Of a stretch of 64,000 bases of DNA, positions 51,263-62,754 are shown piece after piece. The translations under genes were made by a program, and so were the position numbers. The DNA is from an uncultured Prochlorococcus sp. GTDB lineage: Bacteria > Cyanobacteriota > Cyanobacteriia > PCC-6307 > Cyanobiaceae. Location of the stretch: the NCBI GenBank assembly GCA_902527105.1, contig CABZNT010000005.1:35826-99825 (forward strand). Reading direction: 5' to 3'. The stretch's first letter is position 1. The number at the start of each line of letters is the position of its first letter. The notes below the pieces were generated by a model. That model was not told the origin of the DNA. It did not search any database and saw only the letters and a list, made by a program, of their open reading frames with translations.

Positions 51263-52321
51263 ATGGCAATAATTTCTTCTAATATAGGTGATAATGAATT
51301 CCCTCTCCGAAAAAAAGAGCTTAGGCTAGTTGACTCAAAAATAATTCCAGAAGAAAAGAGAAATAAAAATCTGAATTTAGCACGCCCTCTTACTTTAAAC
51401 GAATTTATTGGCCAAGAACAACTTAAATCTTCTTTAAGAATAGCTATAGATGCTTCAATCCTCAGAAAAGAACCGATGGAGCATACTCTTTTATATGGAC
51501 AGCCTGGTTTGGGTAAGACTACTCTCGCTTTTTTAATGGCCCATGAATTGAATACAAAATGTAAGATAGCGACTGCTCCATCAATTGAAAGACCTAGAGA
51601 TATTGTAGGTTTACTTCTTGGATTAAAAGATGGTGAAGTTTTATTTATCGATGAGATACATCGCTTAAATAGGTTAACTGAAGAGTTGTTATATTCAGCA
51701 ATGGAAGATTTTAGACTCGACTTAACTATGGGAGCTAATAGAGGAGCTCGTTGCAGAACAATTAATCTTCCTAGGTTTACTTTGATTGGCGCGACAACTA
51801 AATTAGCTTCAATCAGTGCACCTCTAAGAGATAGATTTGGTATATCTCAGAAAATAGATTTTTACACTTATGATGAATTAAAACAAATAATTGTTAATTT
51901 CTCCAAATTAATAAATCTCAATTTAGATGATGAAGCATCTTATGATTTAGCAAAGATATCTCGAGGGACTCCAAGAATTGCTTTAAGATTATTAAGACGA
52001 GTTAGAGATTATGCTCAAGTTGTTCATAACACAAATACTGTCTCAGTGAATTTAATAAAAAAAGCTTTAAATTCCTACCAAATAGACGAAAAAGGATTGG
52101 ATTCTTTAGATAGACACTACTTATCTTTTCTTAACCAAAACAATAATATTCCAACTGGTCTTGATTCAATTGCAGCTGGGTTGGGTGATGATTCTTCAAT
52201 GTTAGAATTTGTAGTTGAGCCATATTTAATCAAAATTGGTTTTCTCACGAGAACTCCTAGAGGAAGATTGCTTACTGCTTTAGGAAAGAAGTACATTGAT
52301 TCTAAAAATGATAACTTTTAA
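51263..52321 (+). CDS. ruvB: Holliday junction branch migration helicase RuvB
   Basis: RuvB drives branch migration with RuvA. The 352-aa AAA+ protein has [14 protein letters not shown], Walker [10 protein letters not shown] (79-87), the [25 protein letters not shown] region with Walker B, sensor 1 [20 protein letters not shown] (arginine finger) and a winged helix with [11 protein letters not shown] and RTPRGRLLT. The N-terminus is about 40 residues longer than in E. coli. The downstream TPR gene starts inside its last codons. Confidence 0.97.
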   Translation: MAIISSNIGDNEFPLRKKELRLVDSKIIPEEKRNKNLNLARPLTLNEFIGQEQLKSSLRIAIDASILRKEPMEHTLLYGQPGLGKTTLAFLMAHELNTKCKIATAPSIERPRDIVGLLLGLKDGEVLFIDEIHRLNRLTEELLYSAMEDFRLDLTMGANRGARCRTINLPRFTLIGATTKLASISAPLRDRFGISQKIDFYTYDELKQIIVNFSKLINLNLDDEASYDLAKISRGTPRIALRLLRRVRDYAQVVHNTNTVSVNLIKKALNSYQIDEKGLDSLDRHYLSFLNQNNNIPTGLDSIAAGLGDDSSMLEFVVEPYLIKIGFLTRTPRGRLLTALGKKYIDSKNDNF

Positions 52322-53096
52322 AAAAGTTAAGATTTGTTTTTTATTAATTTTTATTTTTTTGAATATTTTTTATGTTGCACCATGCTATTCCTTATCTTTT
52401 AGGGAGGATTTGTTTAAAAATGCATTAGATTTAAGTGCAGGAGGAAAATTTAATCTCGCTTTACAAGAATGGAATCAATATCTCGACTCTTATCCCGATG
52501 ATGCTGCGGGTTTTAGCAATAGGGGAAATGTAAGACTTGTGATTGGAGATGTAAAGGGATCAATAGATGACCAAAATAAGGCAATAAATTTGAATCCTAA
52601 TGAAATAGATCCCTACATCAACAGGGGGATAGCAGAGGAAGCAATGGGTCTATGGTCGCAAGCGAAAAAAGATTATATGTTCGTTATTTCGCAAGATAGT
52701 AAAAATTTTCCTGCATTATATAATTTAGCTAATGTAGAAGGATCTACATCACATTGGGAAAAAGCTAGAGATTTATTTTCAAAAGCTGCTTTATATAATC
52801 CTGGATTTGCGATGGCTAGATCAAGTATGGCTTTAGCAGATTTCCAGTTGGGGAATATTGATGAATCTGAAAAAGAATTAAAAAATTTAATTAGACGTTA
52901 TCCAACTTTTGCAGATGCTAGGGCAGCTTTAACAGCTTTGAATTGGTCTAAAGGTGAATCTGGGAAAGCAGAGAGTAATTGGATAGCAGTAACCGAATTA
53001 GATCCTAGATATAGTGATGAAGAATGGTTAAAGAAAATAAGAAGATGGCCTCCGCAACCAATTATAGATTTAATGAACTTTATTGATTTAAAATAA
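52308..53096 (+). CDS. Exported TPR-repeat protein
   Basis: A 262-aa protein (from ATG 52308) with a signal peptide ([20 protein letters not shown]; the residue before Cys is Pro, so a lipoprotein box is unlikely) and about five TPRs: [60 protein letters not shown] and more. It ends in a [12 protein letters not shown] segment. The start overlaps the ruvB stop by 14 bases. TPR proteins of this type act as lumenal or periplasmic assembly adaptors; no specific partner is evident. Confidence 0.85.
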   Translation: MITFKKVKICFLLIFIFLNIFYVAPCYSLSFREDLFKNALDLSAGGKFNLALQEWNQYLDSYPDDAAGFSNRGNVRLVIGDVKGSIDDQNKAINLNPNEIDPYINRGIAEEAMGLWSQAKKDYMFVISQDSKNFPALYNLANVEGSTSHWEKARDLFSKAALYNPGFAMARSSMALADFQLGNIDESEKELKNLIRRYPTFADARAALTALNWSKGESGKAESNWIAVTELDPRYSDEEWLKKIRRWPPQPIIDLMNFIDLK

Positions 53097-53099
53097 GTG

Positions 53100-54284
53100 A
53101 TGAATAGAGATCAGTTTTATAAAAAAATTGATTCGTTTAATGATGAATTAATTAACTTAAGAAGACATATCCATGCACATCCGGAATTAAGTGGACTTGA
53201 AAATCAAACAGCGATTTTGATAAGTGGTTTTTTAAAAAATATTGGTTGGAATGTAAGAGAATCTATTGGCAGGACTGGAGTTGTAGCTGATTTTGGGCCT
53301 TTAGATAAAGGCATTATTGGTTTGAGAGTAGATATGGATGCTTTGCCAATAGTTGAGGAAACCAAATTAAGTTTTTCTTCAAAAGTAGATGGTGTTATGC
53401 ATGCTTGTGGTCATGATTTGCATATATCGATTGGATTGGGGGTGGCAAAAATTATTAAGGATTTAAAACTAAATTTTGGGACTCGGATAATTTTTCAGCC
53501 TGCTGAAGAAATTGCGAGCGGAGCAAGATGGATGATTAAGGATGGTGCAATTAATGGTTTAACCCATATTTTGGGAGTCCATGTCTATCCAGATTTATCC
53601 GTAGGAACTATTGGCATTAAAGAGGGGAGTTTAACTGCAGCTGCGGGAGAATTTAAGGTAGAGATTAAAGGAAAATCAGGACACGGTGCTCGACCTTTTG
53701 AAGGAGTCGATGCTATTTGGGCTGCCTCTAAAGTGATCTCCGGAATTCAAGAATCAATAACACGGAAGTTAGATCCTTTAGATCCTGTAGTAATAACTTT
53801 TGGGAAAATAAATGGTGGCAATGCATTCAATGTTCTTGCAGAAAAGGTCAATTTAATTGGTACGGTTAGATGCACTAATCGTAAACTATTTAAGAATATT
53901 GGTAATTGGCTGAATGAAAATATCACTTCATTAGCTAATACTTGCGGAGCTGAAGCAAAAGTAATATTTAGAGAAATCACTCCAGCGGTTAATAATAATT
54001 CTGAAATTAATAGAGTTTTTAGAGATTCGGGAATTAAGGTTTTGGGTCAAGAAAATGTTATCGAATTGCAAAAACCATCATTAGGAGCTGAGGATTTTGC
54101 TGAATTTTTAAAAGATATTCCAGGAGCTATGTTTAGGCTTGGAGTTTCGAGTTCAAATGGATGTGCTCCGCTTCATAGTTCTAAATTTGATCCAGATGAA
54201 AGAGCTATTGCTGTTGGAATTAAAGTAATAACAGAATCCATAGTAAAATTAAACAATGAAAAAATTAATGCAATTGGTGAATGA
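53100..54284 (+). CDS. M20-family amidohydrolase
   Basis: A 394-aa metallo-amidohydrolase of the M20D group (IAA-amino acid/hippurate hydrolase-like). It reads LRRHIHAHPELSG at the start, then GLRVDMDALPI and the metal-binding HACGHDLH (101-108), QPAEEIASGA with catalytic Glu, HVYPDLSVGTIGIKEG and a lid domain with SGHGARPFEGVDAIWAASKVI. A GTG three bases earlier is an alternative start. N-acyl amino acids or similar are likely substrates, not proven. It starts right after the TPR gene and its stop overlaps the next start (ATGA). Confidence 0.9.
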   Translation: MNRDQFYKKIDSFNDELINLRRHIHAHPELSGLENQTAILISGFLKNIGWNVRESIGRTGVVADFGPLDKGIIGLRVDMDALPIVEETKLSFSSKVDGVMHACGHDLHISIGLGVAKIIKDLKLNFGTRIIFQPAEEIASGARWMIKDGAINGLTHILGVHVYPDLSVGTIGIKEGSLTAAAGEFKVEIKGKSGHGARPFEGVDAIWAASKVISGIQESITRKLDPLDPVVITFGKINGGNAFNVLAEKVNLIGTVRCTNRKLFKNIGNWLNENITSLANTCGAEAKVIFREITPAVNNNSEINRVFRDSGIKVLGQENVIELQKPSLGAEDFAEFLKDIPGAMFRLGVSSSNGCAPLHSSKFDPDERAIAVGIKVITESIVKLNNEKINAIGE

Positions 54285-54496
54285 ATATTTATAAAAGATT
54301 TATTTTATCTTTTGTGGCTCCTTTCATGATTCTCATATCTGCTATGGGATTGATATTTAGGAACGATTCTAGGAAGATTTTTTATTTACCTATTGGCTTA
54401 GTGGGGATTGTAATTATTTTGGAGAGGGGTATAAGCAGACAATTGGATAGGAAAAATATTTTAAAAAAGATAAAGTCTTATCAAAAAGCTAAATAA
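54281..54496 (+). CDS. Small two-helix membrane protein (DUF3188-like)
   Basis: A 71-aa protein with two hydrophobic helices (about 7-25 and 33-50) and a basic C-terminal tail (RKNILKKIKSYQKAK). Its size and topology suggest the picocyanobacterial DUF3188 group, but I hold that loosely. It overlaps the M20 stop by four bases, so it is translated with that operon. Confidence 0.55.
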   Translation: MNIYKRFILSFVAPFMILISAMGLIFRNDSRKIFYLPIGLVGIVIILERGISRQLDRKNILKKIKSYQKAK

Positions 54497-54527
54497 AATC
54501 ATTTTATTTATTTTTACTCAACATAAG

Positions 54528-54556
54528 ATGACTATTTTTTAGAAAAGAGCTATTAA
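54528..54556 (+). promoter_or_regulatory. Candidate promoter of the thiC leader
   Basis: ATGACT (54528-54533) and TATTAA (54551-54556) are separated by exactly 17 bases. The predicted transcript start, about 54563, is just before the riboswitch fold. Placement is the main support; the hexamers match consensus only partly. Confidence 0.4.
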
Positions 54557-54565
54557 TAATATTAA

Positions 54566-54645
54566 TACTAGGGGTGCTAAGGATTTTAACTTAGCTGAGA
54601 TCATACCCTTTGAACCTGATTCATTAAACTTGATGCAGGAAAGTG
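54566..54645 (+). promoter_or_regulatory. TPP riboswitch (THI element)
   Basis: The conserved aptamer core is present in order: GGGGTGCT (54571-54578), an AGGA...TTAGCT side arm, CTGAGATCATACCC (54595-54608), TTTGAACCTGAT (54609-54620) and GATGCAGGAAAGT at the 3' side. These are the pyrophosphate- and pyrimidine-binding parts of TPP aptamers. The closing P1 helix appears short (ACT/AGT). It sits 50 bases before thiC, so thiC expression should fall when TPP is high. Confidence 0.93.
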
Positions 54646-54694
54646 AAGACTTGATCAAACTTTAGTAATAACACTTTTATAAATTTTGTAAATT

Positions 54695-56065
54695 ATGAGA
54701 AGTTCTTGGATTAAGCCTCGCCTTGGGAAAGATAATCTAACTCAAATGAACTTTGCGAGAAACGGATATATCACTGAAGAAATGGATTTTGTTGCTAAAA
54801 AAGAGAATCTTCCTTCTTCTTTAATCATGGAAGAAGTGGCAAGAGGAAGATTAATTATTCCAGCTAATATTAATCATTTGAATCTTGAGCCAATGTCTAT
54901 AGGTATCGCTTCAAGATGCAAAGTTAATGCGAATATTGGTGCTTCCCCTAATGCAAGTGATATCAACGAAGAAGTAGAGAAACTTAAACTTGCAGTTAAA
55001 TATGGGGCTGATACGGTTATGGATCTTTCTACAGGAGGAGTAAATTTAGATGAAGTTAGGCAAGCAATTATTCATGAATCTCCTGTTCCCATTGGAACAG
55101 TGCCTGTGTATCAAGCTTTAGAAAGTGTACATGGTTCAATAGATAGACTAACTGAAGACGATTTTCTTCATATTATTGAAAAACATTGTCAGCAGGGCGT
55201 AGATTATCAAACTATTCATGCTGGGTTATTAATAGAGCATTTGCCGAAAGTCAAAGGAAGAATTACTGGAATTGTCAGTAGGGGGGGAGGTATTTTAGCC
55301 CAATGGATGTTACATCATTTTAAGCAAAATCCCCTCTACACAAGGTTTGATGACATTTGTGAGATTTTTAAGAAATATGATTGTACTTTTTCTTTAGGAG
55401 ACTCATTAAGGCCTGGATGTTTGCATGATGCTTCTGATGATGCTCAGCTAGCTGAATTGAAGACCTTAGGCGAGCTTACTCGAAGAGCATGGAAACATAA
55501 TGTTCAAGTAATGGTCGAGGGTCCAGGTCATGTACCTATGGACCAAATTGAGTTTAATGTGAGAAAGCAAATGGAAGAATGTTCAGAAGCCCCATTTTAT
55601 GTGCTTGGTCCATTAGTGACAGATATATCTCCTGGTTATGACCATATATCAAGTGCTATTGGCGCTGCGATGGCAGGATGGTATGGAACTTCTATGTTAT
55701 GTTATGTAACCCCGAAAGAACATCTAGGTCTACCAAATGCAGAAGATGTGAGAGAAGGCTTAATTGCTTATAAAATAGCTGCTCACGCTGCTGATATAGC
55801 AAGACATAGAGCTGGAGCTCGTGATCGTGATGATGAACTTAGTCATGCTAGGTATAACTTTGATTGGAATAAACAATTTGAACTTTCATTAGATCCGGAA
55901 AGAGCAAAGCAGTACCATGATGAAACACTTCCTGAAGAAATCTTTAAAAAGGCAGAGTTTTGTTCAATGTGTGGCCCTAAACATTGTCCAATGAATTCAA
56001 AGATTTCTGATGAGTCCCTTGATCAGTTAAAAGATAAGCTTGAAGAATGCAATACTTCAGTGTAG
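54695..56065 (+). CDS. thiC: Phosphomethylpyrimidine synthase ThiC
   Basis: ThiC rearranges aminoimidazole ribotide to the thiamine pyrimidine using SAM and a 4Fe-4S cluster. The 456-aa protein shows [50 protein letters not shown] and the C-terminal cluster motif with Cys423, Cys426 and Cys431 (CSMCGPKHC). It is a short form without the N-terminal domain of E. coli or plant ThiC. It is under the TPP riboswitch and converges on tkt with 14 bases between stops. Confidence 0.97.
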   Translation: MRSSWIKPRLGKDNLTQMNFARNGYITEEMDFVAKKENLPSSLIMEEVARGRLIIPANINHLNLEPMSIGIASRCKVNANIGASPNASDINEEVEKLKLAVKYGADTVMDLSTGGVNLDEVRQAIIHESPVPIGTVPVYQALESVHGSIDRLTEDDFLHIIEKHCQQGVDYQTIHAGLLIEHLPKVKGRITGIVSRGGGILAQWMLHHFKQNPLYTRFDDICEIFKKYDCTFSLGDSLRPGCLHDASDDAQLAELKTLGELTRRAWKHNVQVMVEGPGHVPMDQIEFNVRKQMEECSEAPFYVLGPLVTDISPGYDHISSAIGAAMAGWYGTSMLCYVTPKEHLGLPNAEDVREGLIAYKIAAHAADIARHRAGARDRDDELSHARYNFDWNKQFELSLDPERAKQYHDETLPEEIFKKAEFCSMCGPKHCPMNSKISDESLDQLKDKLEECNTSV

Positions 56066-56079
56066 TTTTCAATTAGTTG

Positions 56080-58086
56080 TTATAGAATTTCCTTCGTCTT
56101 ATTAACTACGTTTTCGACCGTAAATCCAAAATTTTTCATACATTCTCCACCTGGTGCTGATGCACCAAATCTATCCATAGTAATACAAATTCCTTCAAAG
56201 CCTGTATACTTATGCCAACCAAATGAATGGGCAGCTTCTACTACAACTCTCTTTTTCACACTACTAGGTAAAACACTTTCTTTATAAGATTCTTCTTGCT
56301 CTTCAAAAAGTTCTACACAAGGCATAGAAACAACTCTAATTTTTTTACCTAAGCTTGAAATTTCCTTACTTGCTTCAATGCAAAGATTCAGTTCGCTGCC
56401 AGTACCAATAAATATTAGATCTGGTGTTCCTTCACAATCGGAAACTACATATCCTCCTAGAGCAACTTTGTCGATCGAAGTATTTTCTTGATTTGGCATA
56501 CCTTGTCTACTTAAACAAAGTGCAGAAGGTCTTTTTCGATTTTGAATAGCAAGTTTATAAGCTCCACTCGTCTCATTGCCATCTCCAGGTCTGAAAACTA
56601 GCATGTTAGGCATGGCGCGAAGAGAAGGGATAGTTTCAATAGGTTGATGTGTTGGGCCATCTTCTCCTACACCAATTGAATCGTGAGTTAATACATAGAT
56701 CACTCCTAATTCGCTAAGTGCTGAAAGCCTCATTGAGCCTCTCATATAATCGGCGAAAACAAGGAAGGTTCCACCATAAGGGATAAGGCCACTATTGTGA
56801 TATGCAATACCATTTAGTACAGCTGCCATTGCATGCTCTCGTACACCAAAATGTAAATATCTTTTTTCAGGGCTATGTGGCTGGAATGATCCAGTTTCAC
56901 CTTTTATATCTGTGTAATTAGAGTGAGTTAAATCTGCAGATCCGCCAATTAATTCAGGTAGGTTAGGACCTAGAGCACCCAAACATATTTGTGAATGCTT
57001 TCTGGTGGCTAACCCTTTATCATCAGGCGAATAATAAGGTAGATCTGAATCCCAATTCTCAGGTAATTGCCCCTCTAACATTCTTTTTAACTCGGCTCCT
57101 TCAGAGGGATATTTTTTTTGATATTCTTCAAATTTAGAATCCCATTCTTTCTCTAAATTTTCACCTTTGTTTAATGATTTTCTAAAATGCGCATATACTT
57201 CGTTTGGTATTTCAAATGGAGGATATTCCCAATTTAGAAACTCTCTAGTTAATGCAGCTTCTTCTTCTCCCACAGCTGCTCCATGAATTCCTGCAGTATC
57301 TGATTTATTTGGAGAACCATAACCTATGGTTGTAGAAATTTTTATAATTGAAGGCTTGTCTGTAATTAATTTTGCTTTTTCGATAGCTTCAGTGATTCCT
57401 TTAACATCATGATTACCATCTTCAACATGTTGTACATGCCATCCATATGCTTCGTATCTTTTTAAGACATCTTCGGTAAAAGAAACGTCGGTTCGCCCAT
57501 CAATTGTAATTTGATTATCGTCATAGAGCGCAATTAATTTTCCAAGCTTAAGATGACCAGCTAATGAGCAAGCTTCTGATGCAATACCTTCTTGATTACA
57601 GCCATCACCCATTATTACGTAAGTATAGTGATCAACGATATTGCAATCAGGCTTATTAAATTTAGCTGCTAAGTGTGTTTCAGCTATTGCTAAACCAACT
57701 GCATTTGAAATTCCCGCTCCAAGAGGCCCAGCTGTAACTTCAACACCTTCAGTTTCAAATGTTTCTGGATGTCCAGGAGTTTTTGATCCCCATTGCCTAA
57801 ATTCTTTAATATCTTCTATGGAAACTGATTTATATCCTGTCAAATGAAGTAAGGAATATAACAGCATACAGCCATGACCAGCTGATAATACAAAACGGTC
57901 TCTATTGAACCATTTTGGGTTATTAGGGTTGTGATTAAGTATGTTTTGCCATAATGCATAACCCATAGGAGCACATCCCATTGGTAATCCAGGATGTCCA
58001 CTATTAGATTTATTTACTGCATCTACAGCAAGCATTCTTATACTATTTACACAAAGTGATTCTAATGAAACAGATGCAGCGACCAT
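56080..58086 (-). CDS. tkt: Transketolase
   Basis: Transketolase moves two-carbon units in the Calvin cycle and pentose phosphate pathway using thiamine diphosphate. The 668-aa protein has [40 protein letters not shown], the ThDP motif [18 protein letters not shown] ending in DDNQI, and the pyrimidine-domain [17 protein letters not shown]. It lies 43 bases after fabF on the same strand. Its cofactor depends on thiC, which it faces across a 14-base gap. Confidence 0.97.
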   Translation of the reverse strand: MVAASVSLESLCVNSIRMLAVDAVNKSNSGHPGLPMGCAPMGYALWQNILNHNPNNPKWFNRDRFVLSAGHGCMLLYSLLHLTGYKSVSIEDIKEFRQWGSKTPGHPETFETEGVEVTAGPLGAGISNAVGLAIAETHLAAKFNKPDCNIVDHYTYVIMGDGCNQEGIASEACSLAGHLKLGKLIALYDDNQITIDGRTDVSFTEDVLKRYEAYGWHVQHVEDGNHDVKGITEAIEKAKLITDKPSIIKISTTIGYGSPNKSDTAGIHGAAVGEEEAALTREFLNWEYPPFEIPNEVYAHFRKSLNKGENLEKEWDSKFEEYQKKYPSEGAELKRMLEGQLPENWDSDLPYYSPDDKGLATRKHSQICLGALGPNLPELIGGSADLTHSNYTDIKGETGSFQPHSPEKRYLHFGVREHAMAAVLNGIAYHNSGLIPYGGTFLVFADYMRGSMRLSALSELGVIYVLTHDSIGVGEDGPTHQPIETIPSLRAMPNMLVFRPGDGNETSGAYKLAIQNRKRPSALCLSRQGMPNQENTSIDKVALGGYVVSDCEGTPDLIFIGTGSELNLCIEASKEISSLGKKIRVVSMPCVELFEEQEESYKESVLPSSVKKRVVVEAAHSFGWHKYTGFEGICITMDRFGASAPGGECMKNFGFTVENVVNKTKEIL

Positions 58087-58129
58087 TGTTTTAAAATAAG
58101 TTAAGTTGGATATACAGAATTGGTTGTCT

Positions 58130-59374
58130 TCAATTCATTTTGCCGAAAGCAAGGCAAACATTGTGACCACCAAAGCCGAAAGAATTAGAAAGAGCAACTC
58201 TTACTTGAGCTTCTCTTGCATTATTTGGTACATAATCAAGATCGCATTCAGGATCTCGATTGACGTAGTTAATTGTAGGAGGGATAAAATTATGTGTCAA
58301 AGAAAGTATACAAGCTACAGCTTCTATACCTCCTGAGCCTCCTAGGAGATGACCTGTCATCGACTTAGTAGAGCTTACAGGAATGAGGTAAGATCTGTCT
58401 TTAAAAATAGATTTAATTGCAGAAGTTTCATTTTTATCATTAGCTGATGTACTTGTTCCATGAGCATTTATGTAATCAACTTTTTCGAGGTTCAGACAAG
58501 CATCTTCAATTGCTAATTTGATAGCTTCGGCGCCTCCCACACCGCCTGGAGATGGAGCAGTTATATGATGAGCATCACATGTTGTTCCATATCCAACTAT
58601 TTCTGCATAAATTCTCGCATTCCTTTTTTGTGCATTTTCTAAAGTTTCTAAAACAAGAATTCCAGATCCCTCTCCAATAACAAATCCATCTCTTTCTGCA
58701 TCAAAAGGTCTGCTAGCAGTCTGAGGGCTTTCATTTCTTGAAGAAAGAGCTTTGGCACTGGCAAAACCAGCTACTCCTAGTGGCGTAATACTTGCTTCTG
58801 CACCCCCACAAATCATTGCATCTGCTTTTCCAAGTTGGAGTAATCTAAAAGAATCACCAATTGCATTTGAACCAGCAGCGCAAGCGGTGGAAACAGATGA
58901 ACTTGGCCCTTTTGCTCCCAAAGCAATTGCAGCCAATCCAGTGGCCATGTTTGGAATCATCATTGGCACTGTAAAAGGACTTACTCTTTTAGGCCCTTTA
59001 TGACTCAATATTTGAGCTTGACTTTCCATAGTTAGTAAGCCTCCAACACCAGAACCAATAATCACTCCAATTCTTGATGCATTAGCTTCAGTAATTTCAA
59101 GTCCAGAATCATTAAAGGCTTGCTTTGCAGCAATAACTCCAAACTGGGAAAAACGATCCCATCTTTTGGATTCTTTAGCTTCAATAAAATTTTCAGATTG
59201 AAAATTTTTTACTTCTGCAGCAAATTTGCAGGGATGTTGTTCAGGATCAAAGAGAGTAATATCTGAAACCCCATTTGTTCCTGTTTGAAGACCGACTAAA
59301 TATTCATCAATGTTATTACCAATTGGAGTTACTGCTCCGATACCAGTAACAACTACTCGATGGAAATTTGGCAT
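58130..59374 (-). CDS. fabF: 3-oxoacyl-[acyl-carrier-protein] synthase II
   Basis: Elongating condensing enzyme of fatty acid synthesis. The 414-aa thiolase-fold protein has [13 protein letters not shown], nucleophile Cys165 in [12 protein letters not shown], His in [14 protein letters not shown] and in [12 protein letters not shown], and the closing [10 protein letters not shown]. It starts 6 bases after acpP, so the acyl carrier and its condensing enzyme are co-translated in position. Confidence 0.97.
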   Translation of the reverse strand: MPNFHRVVVTGIGAVTPIGNNIDEYLVGLQTGTNGVSDITLFDPEQHPCKFAAEVKNFQSENFIEAKESKRWDRFSQFGVIAAKQAFNDSGLEITEANASRIGVIIGSGVGGLLTMESQAQILSHKGPKRVSPFTVPMMIPNMATGLAAIALGAKGPSSSVSTACAAGSNAIGDSFRLLQLGKADAMICGGAEASITPLGVAGFASAKALSSRNESPQTASRPFDAERDGFVIGEGSGILVLETLENAQKRNARIYAEIVGYGTTCDAHHITAPSPGGVGGAEAIKLAIEDACLNLEKVDYINAHGTSTSANDKNETSAIKSIFKDRSYLIPVSSTKSMTGHLLGGSGGIEAVACILSLTHNFIPPTINYVNRDPECDLDYVPNNAREAQVRVALSNSFGFGGHNVCLAFGKMN

Positions 59375-59380
59375 CCTTTA

Positions 59381-59620
59381 CTAACCTTTTTTTTCTTCGA
59401 TGAATTTTACTGCATCGCCAACAGTTGCTATTCCTTCAGCTGCTTCATCAGGAATTTCAATATCAAATGCTTCTTCAAGAGCCATTACTAATTCAACAGT
59501 ATCTAGAGAATCTGCACCTAAGTCGTTTTGGAAATTTGAATCTGATTTGACTTCTCCTGCTTCAACGCTTAATTGTTCTGAAACAATAGAACAGACTTTT
59601 TCGAGGATTTCTTGTGACAT
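59381..59620 (-). CDS. acpP: Acyl carrier protein
   Basis: A 79-aa acidic four-helix protein with the phosphopantetheine Ser38 in [16 protein letters not shown] and the family opening [14 protein letters not shown]. It leads the acpP-fabF-tkt run on the minus strand, divergent from psaC across 133 bases. Confidence 0.98.
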   Translation of the reverse strand: MSQEILEKVCSIVSEQLSVEAGEVKSDSNFQNDLGADSLDTVELVMALEEAFDIEIPDEAAEGIATVGDAVKFIEEKKG

Positions 59621-59711
59621 AGTTTATGAAAATTACTAATTATCTTTATGATTTTATGCCCTAGAGTTAACAAGAGTGAAGCATATCTTAATTTTTTTAA
59701 TTTCTTTGTAA

Positions 59712-59999
<288 letters not shown>

Positions 60000-60079
60000 T
60001 TTTTATAGTGCAGTTTTAAGAGAGTCCATGTTTTAGTAAATACGCATTTAATTTCAATATAATTGAAAAAAAAATTCGT

Positions 60080-61975
60080 ATGTGTGGAATAGTTGCCGTA
60101 ACCGGATATAAAAAAGCTTTACCATTATTAATTAATGGTTTAGAAAAACTTGAATACAGAGGTTATGATTCTGCGGGTATTGCAATATTAAATTCCGAAA
60201 CAAATTCTATTTCTTGTAATAAAGCAGAAGGAAAACTCAAGAATTTAATTAGTAATCTTAATGATCATAATATTCCAGGAACTGTGGGTATCGGTCATAC
60301 CAGATGGGCAACTCATGGAAAGCCTGAGGTTAAAAATGCACATCCTCATACAGACAGCTCAGGAAATATAGCAGTTGTTCAAAATGGCATTATTGAAAAT
60401 TTTCAAGATCTAAAAAATAAATTAAAGGAAGAGGGCATTATTTTTAATTCTGATACAGATACCGAGGTAATTCCCCATCTAATTCAAAGAGAGTTAAATA
60501 CATTAAGCAAGCTTAATCTTGAAAATAATGGGTCAACACTATTAGTAGCTGTGAGAAATGTATTATCGGATTTAGAAGGATCTTATGCTTTAGCAGTTTT
60601 ATGGTCTGGTGCTCCGACCTCATTGGTAGTTGCAAGAAGACAAGCGCCCTTGATTATTGGTTTGGGTGAAGGAGAATTTATTTGTGCTAGTGATACTCCA
60701 GCCATTGCAAATTTTACGAATATTATTTTGCCTATGGAGGATGAGGAAATAGCTTTGTTGACTCCGCTTGGAATTGAAATATATGACTCAAGCAACGAGA
60801 GACAATATAGAAATCCAGTTTCTTTAAAAGTTTCAGAGCAAATAATGGATAAGATGAATTTTAAACACTACATGTTGAAAGAGATATATGATCAGCCACA
60901 GACTGCAAAAAAATGGTTGGAGAATTATTTAATTAAGAATCCAGATAGCGGTCAATATCAAATCAACTATCCATTTGATACAGAGTTTTTTGAGTCAATA
61001 GAAAGAATTGAAATTATTGCTTGTGGTACAAGCAAACATGCTGCAATGGTGGGTAGCTTTTTATTAGAACAATTTTCAGGTATCCCTACAAATGTATTTT
61101 ATGCGAGCGAATTTCGATATTCACCACCTCCACTATTACCAAATACATTAACTATTGGAGTCACTCAATCCGGAGAAACTGCTGATACAATCGCGGCTAT
61201 CGACATGGAAATTAAAAGACGTTCTTCAATTGAAAATAAAAAATTTAAACCCAATCTTATTGCAATAACAAATAGAAAAGAGAGTTCCATAGGAAGGCAG
61301 GTCTCAAATATACTCGATATCTGTGCAGGAATAGAAGTTGGAGTTGCAGCAACAAAAACTTTTTTTGCTCAATTACTTTCTTTTTATGGATTAGCAATAA
61401 AATTTGCTCAAATTAAAGGCAATCAAAGTCCTGATGAAATAGATAAATTAATAAATGAACTTATAAAACTTCCATCATTACTGGAAGATCTCTTAGAGCA
61501 TCATAATAAATCTTCAGAAAAGCTGGCACATGATTTTTTTAATATTAAAGATGTCATTTTTTTAGGAAGAGGAATAAATTATCCTATTGCTCTTGAAGGC
61601 GCGTTAAAACTTAAAGAAATTAGTTATATCCACGCAGCTGGATATCCTGCTGGTGAAATGAAACATGGTCCAATAGCATTATTAGATAAAAAAGTACCTG
61701 TAATTTCTATTGCCTCCCCTGGTGAGGTTTTTGATAAAGTTATCAGTAATGCTCAAGAAGCAAAAGCTAGAGATTCATATTTAATTGGGATTGCTCCTGA
61801 ATGTAATGGAACTGAAATCTTTGATTATTTAATGAAAGTTCCTTGCTCTAATGAATTGATTTCACCTCTACTTAATATACTGCCTTTACAATTATTGAGT
61901 TACCATATTGCAGCTCATAGGGGACTTGACGTGGATCAACCAAGAAATTTAGCTAAAAGTGTAACTGTCGAATGA
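60080..61975 (+). CDS. glmS: Glutamine-fructose-6-phosphate aminotransferase
   Basis: Makes glucosamine-6-phosphate for peptidoglycan and lipopolysaccharide. The 631-aa protein starts MCGIVAVTGY, so the Ntn nucleophile is the Cys after Met. It has YRGYDSAGIA, HTRWATHGKP and GIIENF in the glutaminase domain (1-240), then two SIS domains (about 290-460 and 465-620) with GTSKHAAMVG, TQSGETADT and GRGINYPIALEGALKLKEISYIHA-type signatures. The final DQPRNLAKSVTVE matches the family end. No ribozyme-like leader is seen in the 80 bases upstream. Confidence 0.98.
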   Translation: MCGIVAVTGYKKALPLLINGLEKLEYRGYDSAGIAILNSETNSISCNKAEGKLKNLISNLNDHNIPGTVGIGHTRWATHGKPEVKNAHPHTDSSGNIAVVQNGIIENFQDLKNKLKEEGIIFNSDTDTEVIPHLIQRELNTLSKLNLENNGSTLLVAVRNVLSDLEGSYALAVLWSGAPTSLVVARRQAPLIIGLGEGEFICASDTPAIANFTNIILPMEDEEIALLTPLGIEIYDSSNERQYRNPVSLKVSEQIMDKMNFKHYMLKEIYDQPQTAKKWLENYLIKNPDSGQYQINYPFDTEFFESIERIEIIACGTSKHAAMVGSFLLEQFSGIPTNVFYASEFRYSPPPLLPNTLTIGVTQSGETADTIAAIDMEIKRRSSIENKKFKPNLIAITNRKESSIGRQVSNILDICAGIEVGVAATKTFFAQLLSFYGLAIKFAQIKGNQSPDEIDKLINELIKLPSLLEDLLEHHNKSSEKLAHDFFNIKDVIFLGRGINYPIALEGALKLKEISYIHAAGYPAGEMKHGPIALLDKKVPVISIASPGEVFDKVISNAQEAKARDSYLIGIAPECNGTEIFDYLMKVPCSNELISPLLNILPLQLLSYHIAAHRGLDVDQPRNLAKSVTVE

Positions 61976-62000
61976 TGAGTTTTTTAAAATTTTTTTTAAT

Positions 62001-62540
62001 TTAAAGCTCTAAAAGTCCATTTGGAGGATTGATTATTAGAAAATTATTTTTTATATCTACTAGTGGGACTATTGTTTTAACAAATGGTACGAGAACTTTT
62101 TTGTGATTTTTAGATAGTTCAATAACAAGTAAATTATTTTTCTCGTTTTCTAAATTGATAACTTTTCCAATTGTTTTTAATTCATCATTTTCTAAAGTCT
62201 TGACCTCGAGATTTATAAGTTCTAATAAGTGGAATTCTTCCTTTTTTAATTTGGGGAGTGTCTCGGTTTTTACAAGGATTTTAAATTTTTTCAGTTGCTC
62301 TCCATGATTTCTTGTATCTATTCCTTGGAACTTTACTATGAAGGTTTCTTTGCCAGGCTGTTTAAAACCAGATATAAGTTCTATTTTTGTAGGGGGTTCA
62401 TTTTCTTTTTGCAACCATCTAATTCCCGGTTTTAAAAATCTTTCTTCAAAATCACTTAGAGATTTAACTTTTACCTGTCCATTAATTCCATGACATGATG
62501 TTATCAATCCAACAATCAACCATTCATTTTTATTTATCAT
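62001..62540 (-). CDS. rimM: Ribosome maturation factor RimM
   Basis: RimM helps assemble the 30S head. The 179-aa protein has the N-terminal barrel ([23 protein letters not shown], about 7-29), and the PRC barrel ([47 protein letters not shown]). It is convergent with glmS and only 24 bases from the divergent ndhS gene, so each promoter must reach into the other's 5' region. Confidence 0.94.
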   Translation of the reverse strand: MINKNEWLIVGLITSCHGINGQVKVKSLSDFEERFLKPGIRWLQKENEPPTKIELISGFKQPGKETFIVKFQGIDTRNHGEQLKKFKILVKTETLPKLKKEEFHLLELINLEVKTLENDELKTIGKVINLENEKNNLLVIELSKNHKKVLVPFVKTIVPLVDIKNNFLIINPPNGLLEL

Positions 62541-62564
62541 ATATTGTATTAGATAGAGTGCTTT

Positions 62565-62750
62565 ATGGAATTAACTACTAAACCCATACTCCCTGGATCT
62601 TTTGTTGTTGTAAAAGACATTAACTCCATCTACAGAGGATATAAAGGGTTTGTACAGAGAGTTACAAAAAAAAGAGCAGCGGTTCTTTTTGAAGGAGGGA
62701 ATTGGGATAAACTCATAACTTTTCAGCTAACCAATTTAGAAATAGTCTAA
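62565..62750 (+). CDS. ndhS: NAD(P)H-quinone oxidoreductase subunit S
   Basis: NdhS is the SH3-like subunit that docks ferredoxin on photosynthetic NDH-1. The 61-aa protein shows [20 protein letters not shown], then [27 protein letters not shown], the family core, with the basic patch that faces ferredoxin. Size is close to known NdhS. The call comes from recognising the GNWDKLxTF pattern. It converges on rnc with four bases between stops. Confidence 0.82.
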   Translation: MELTTKPILPGSFVVVKDINSIYRGYKGFVQRVTKKRAAVLFEGGNWDKLITFQLTNLEIV

Positions 62751-62754
62751 AAAA

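Noticed and set aside
60000..60079. glmS ribozyme upstream of glmS
   Set aside because: The gap is only 80 bases and lacks the conserved ribozyme core; that element is typical of Gram-positive bacteria.
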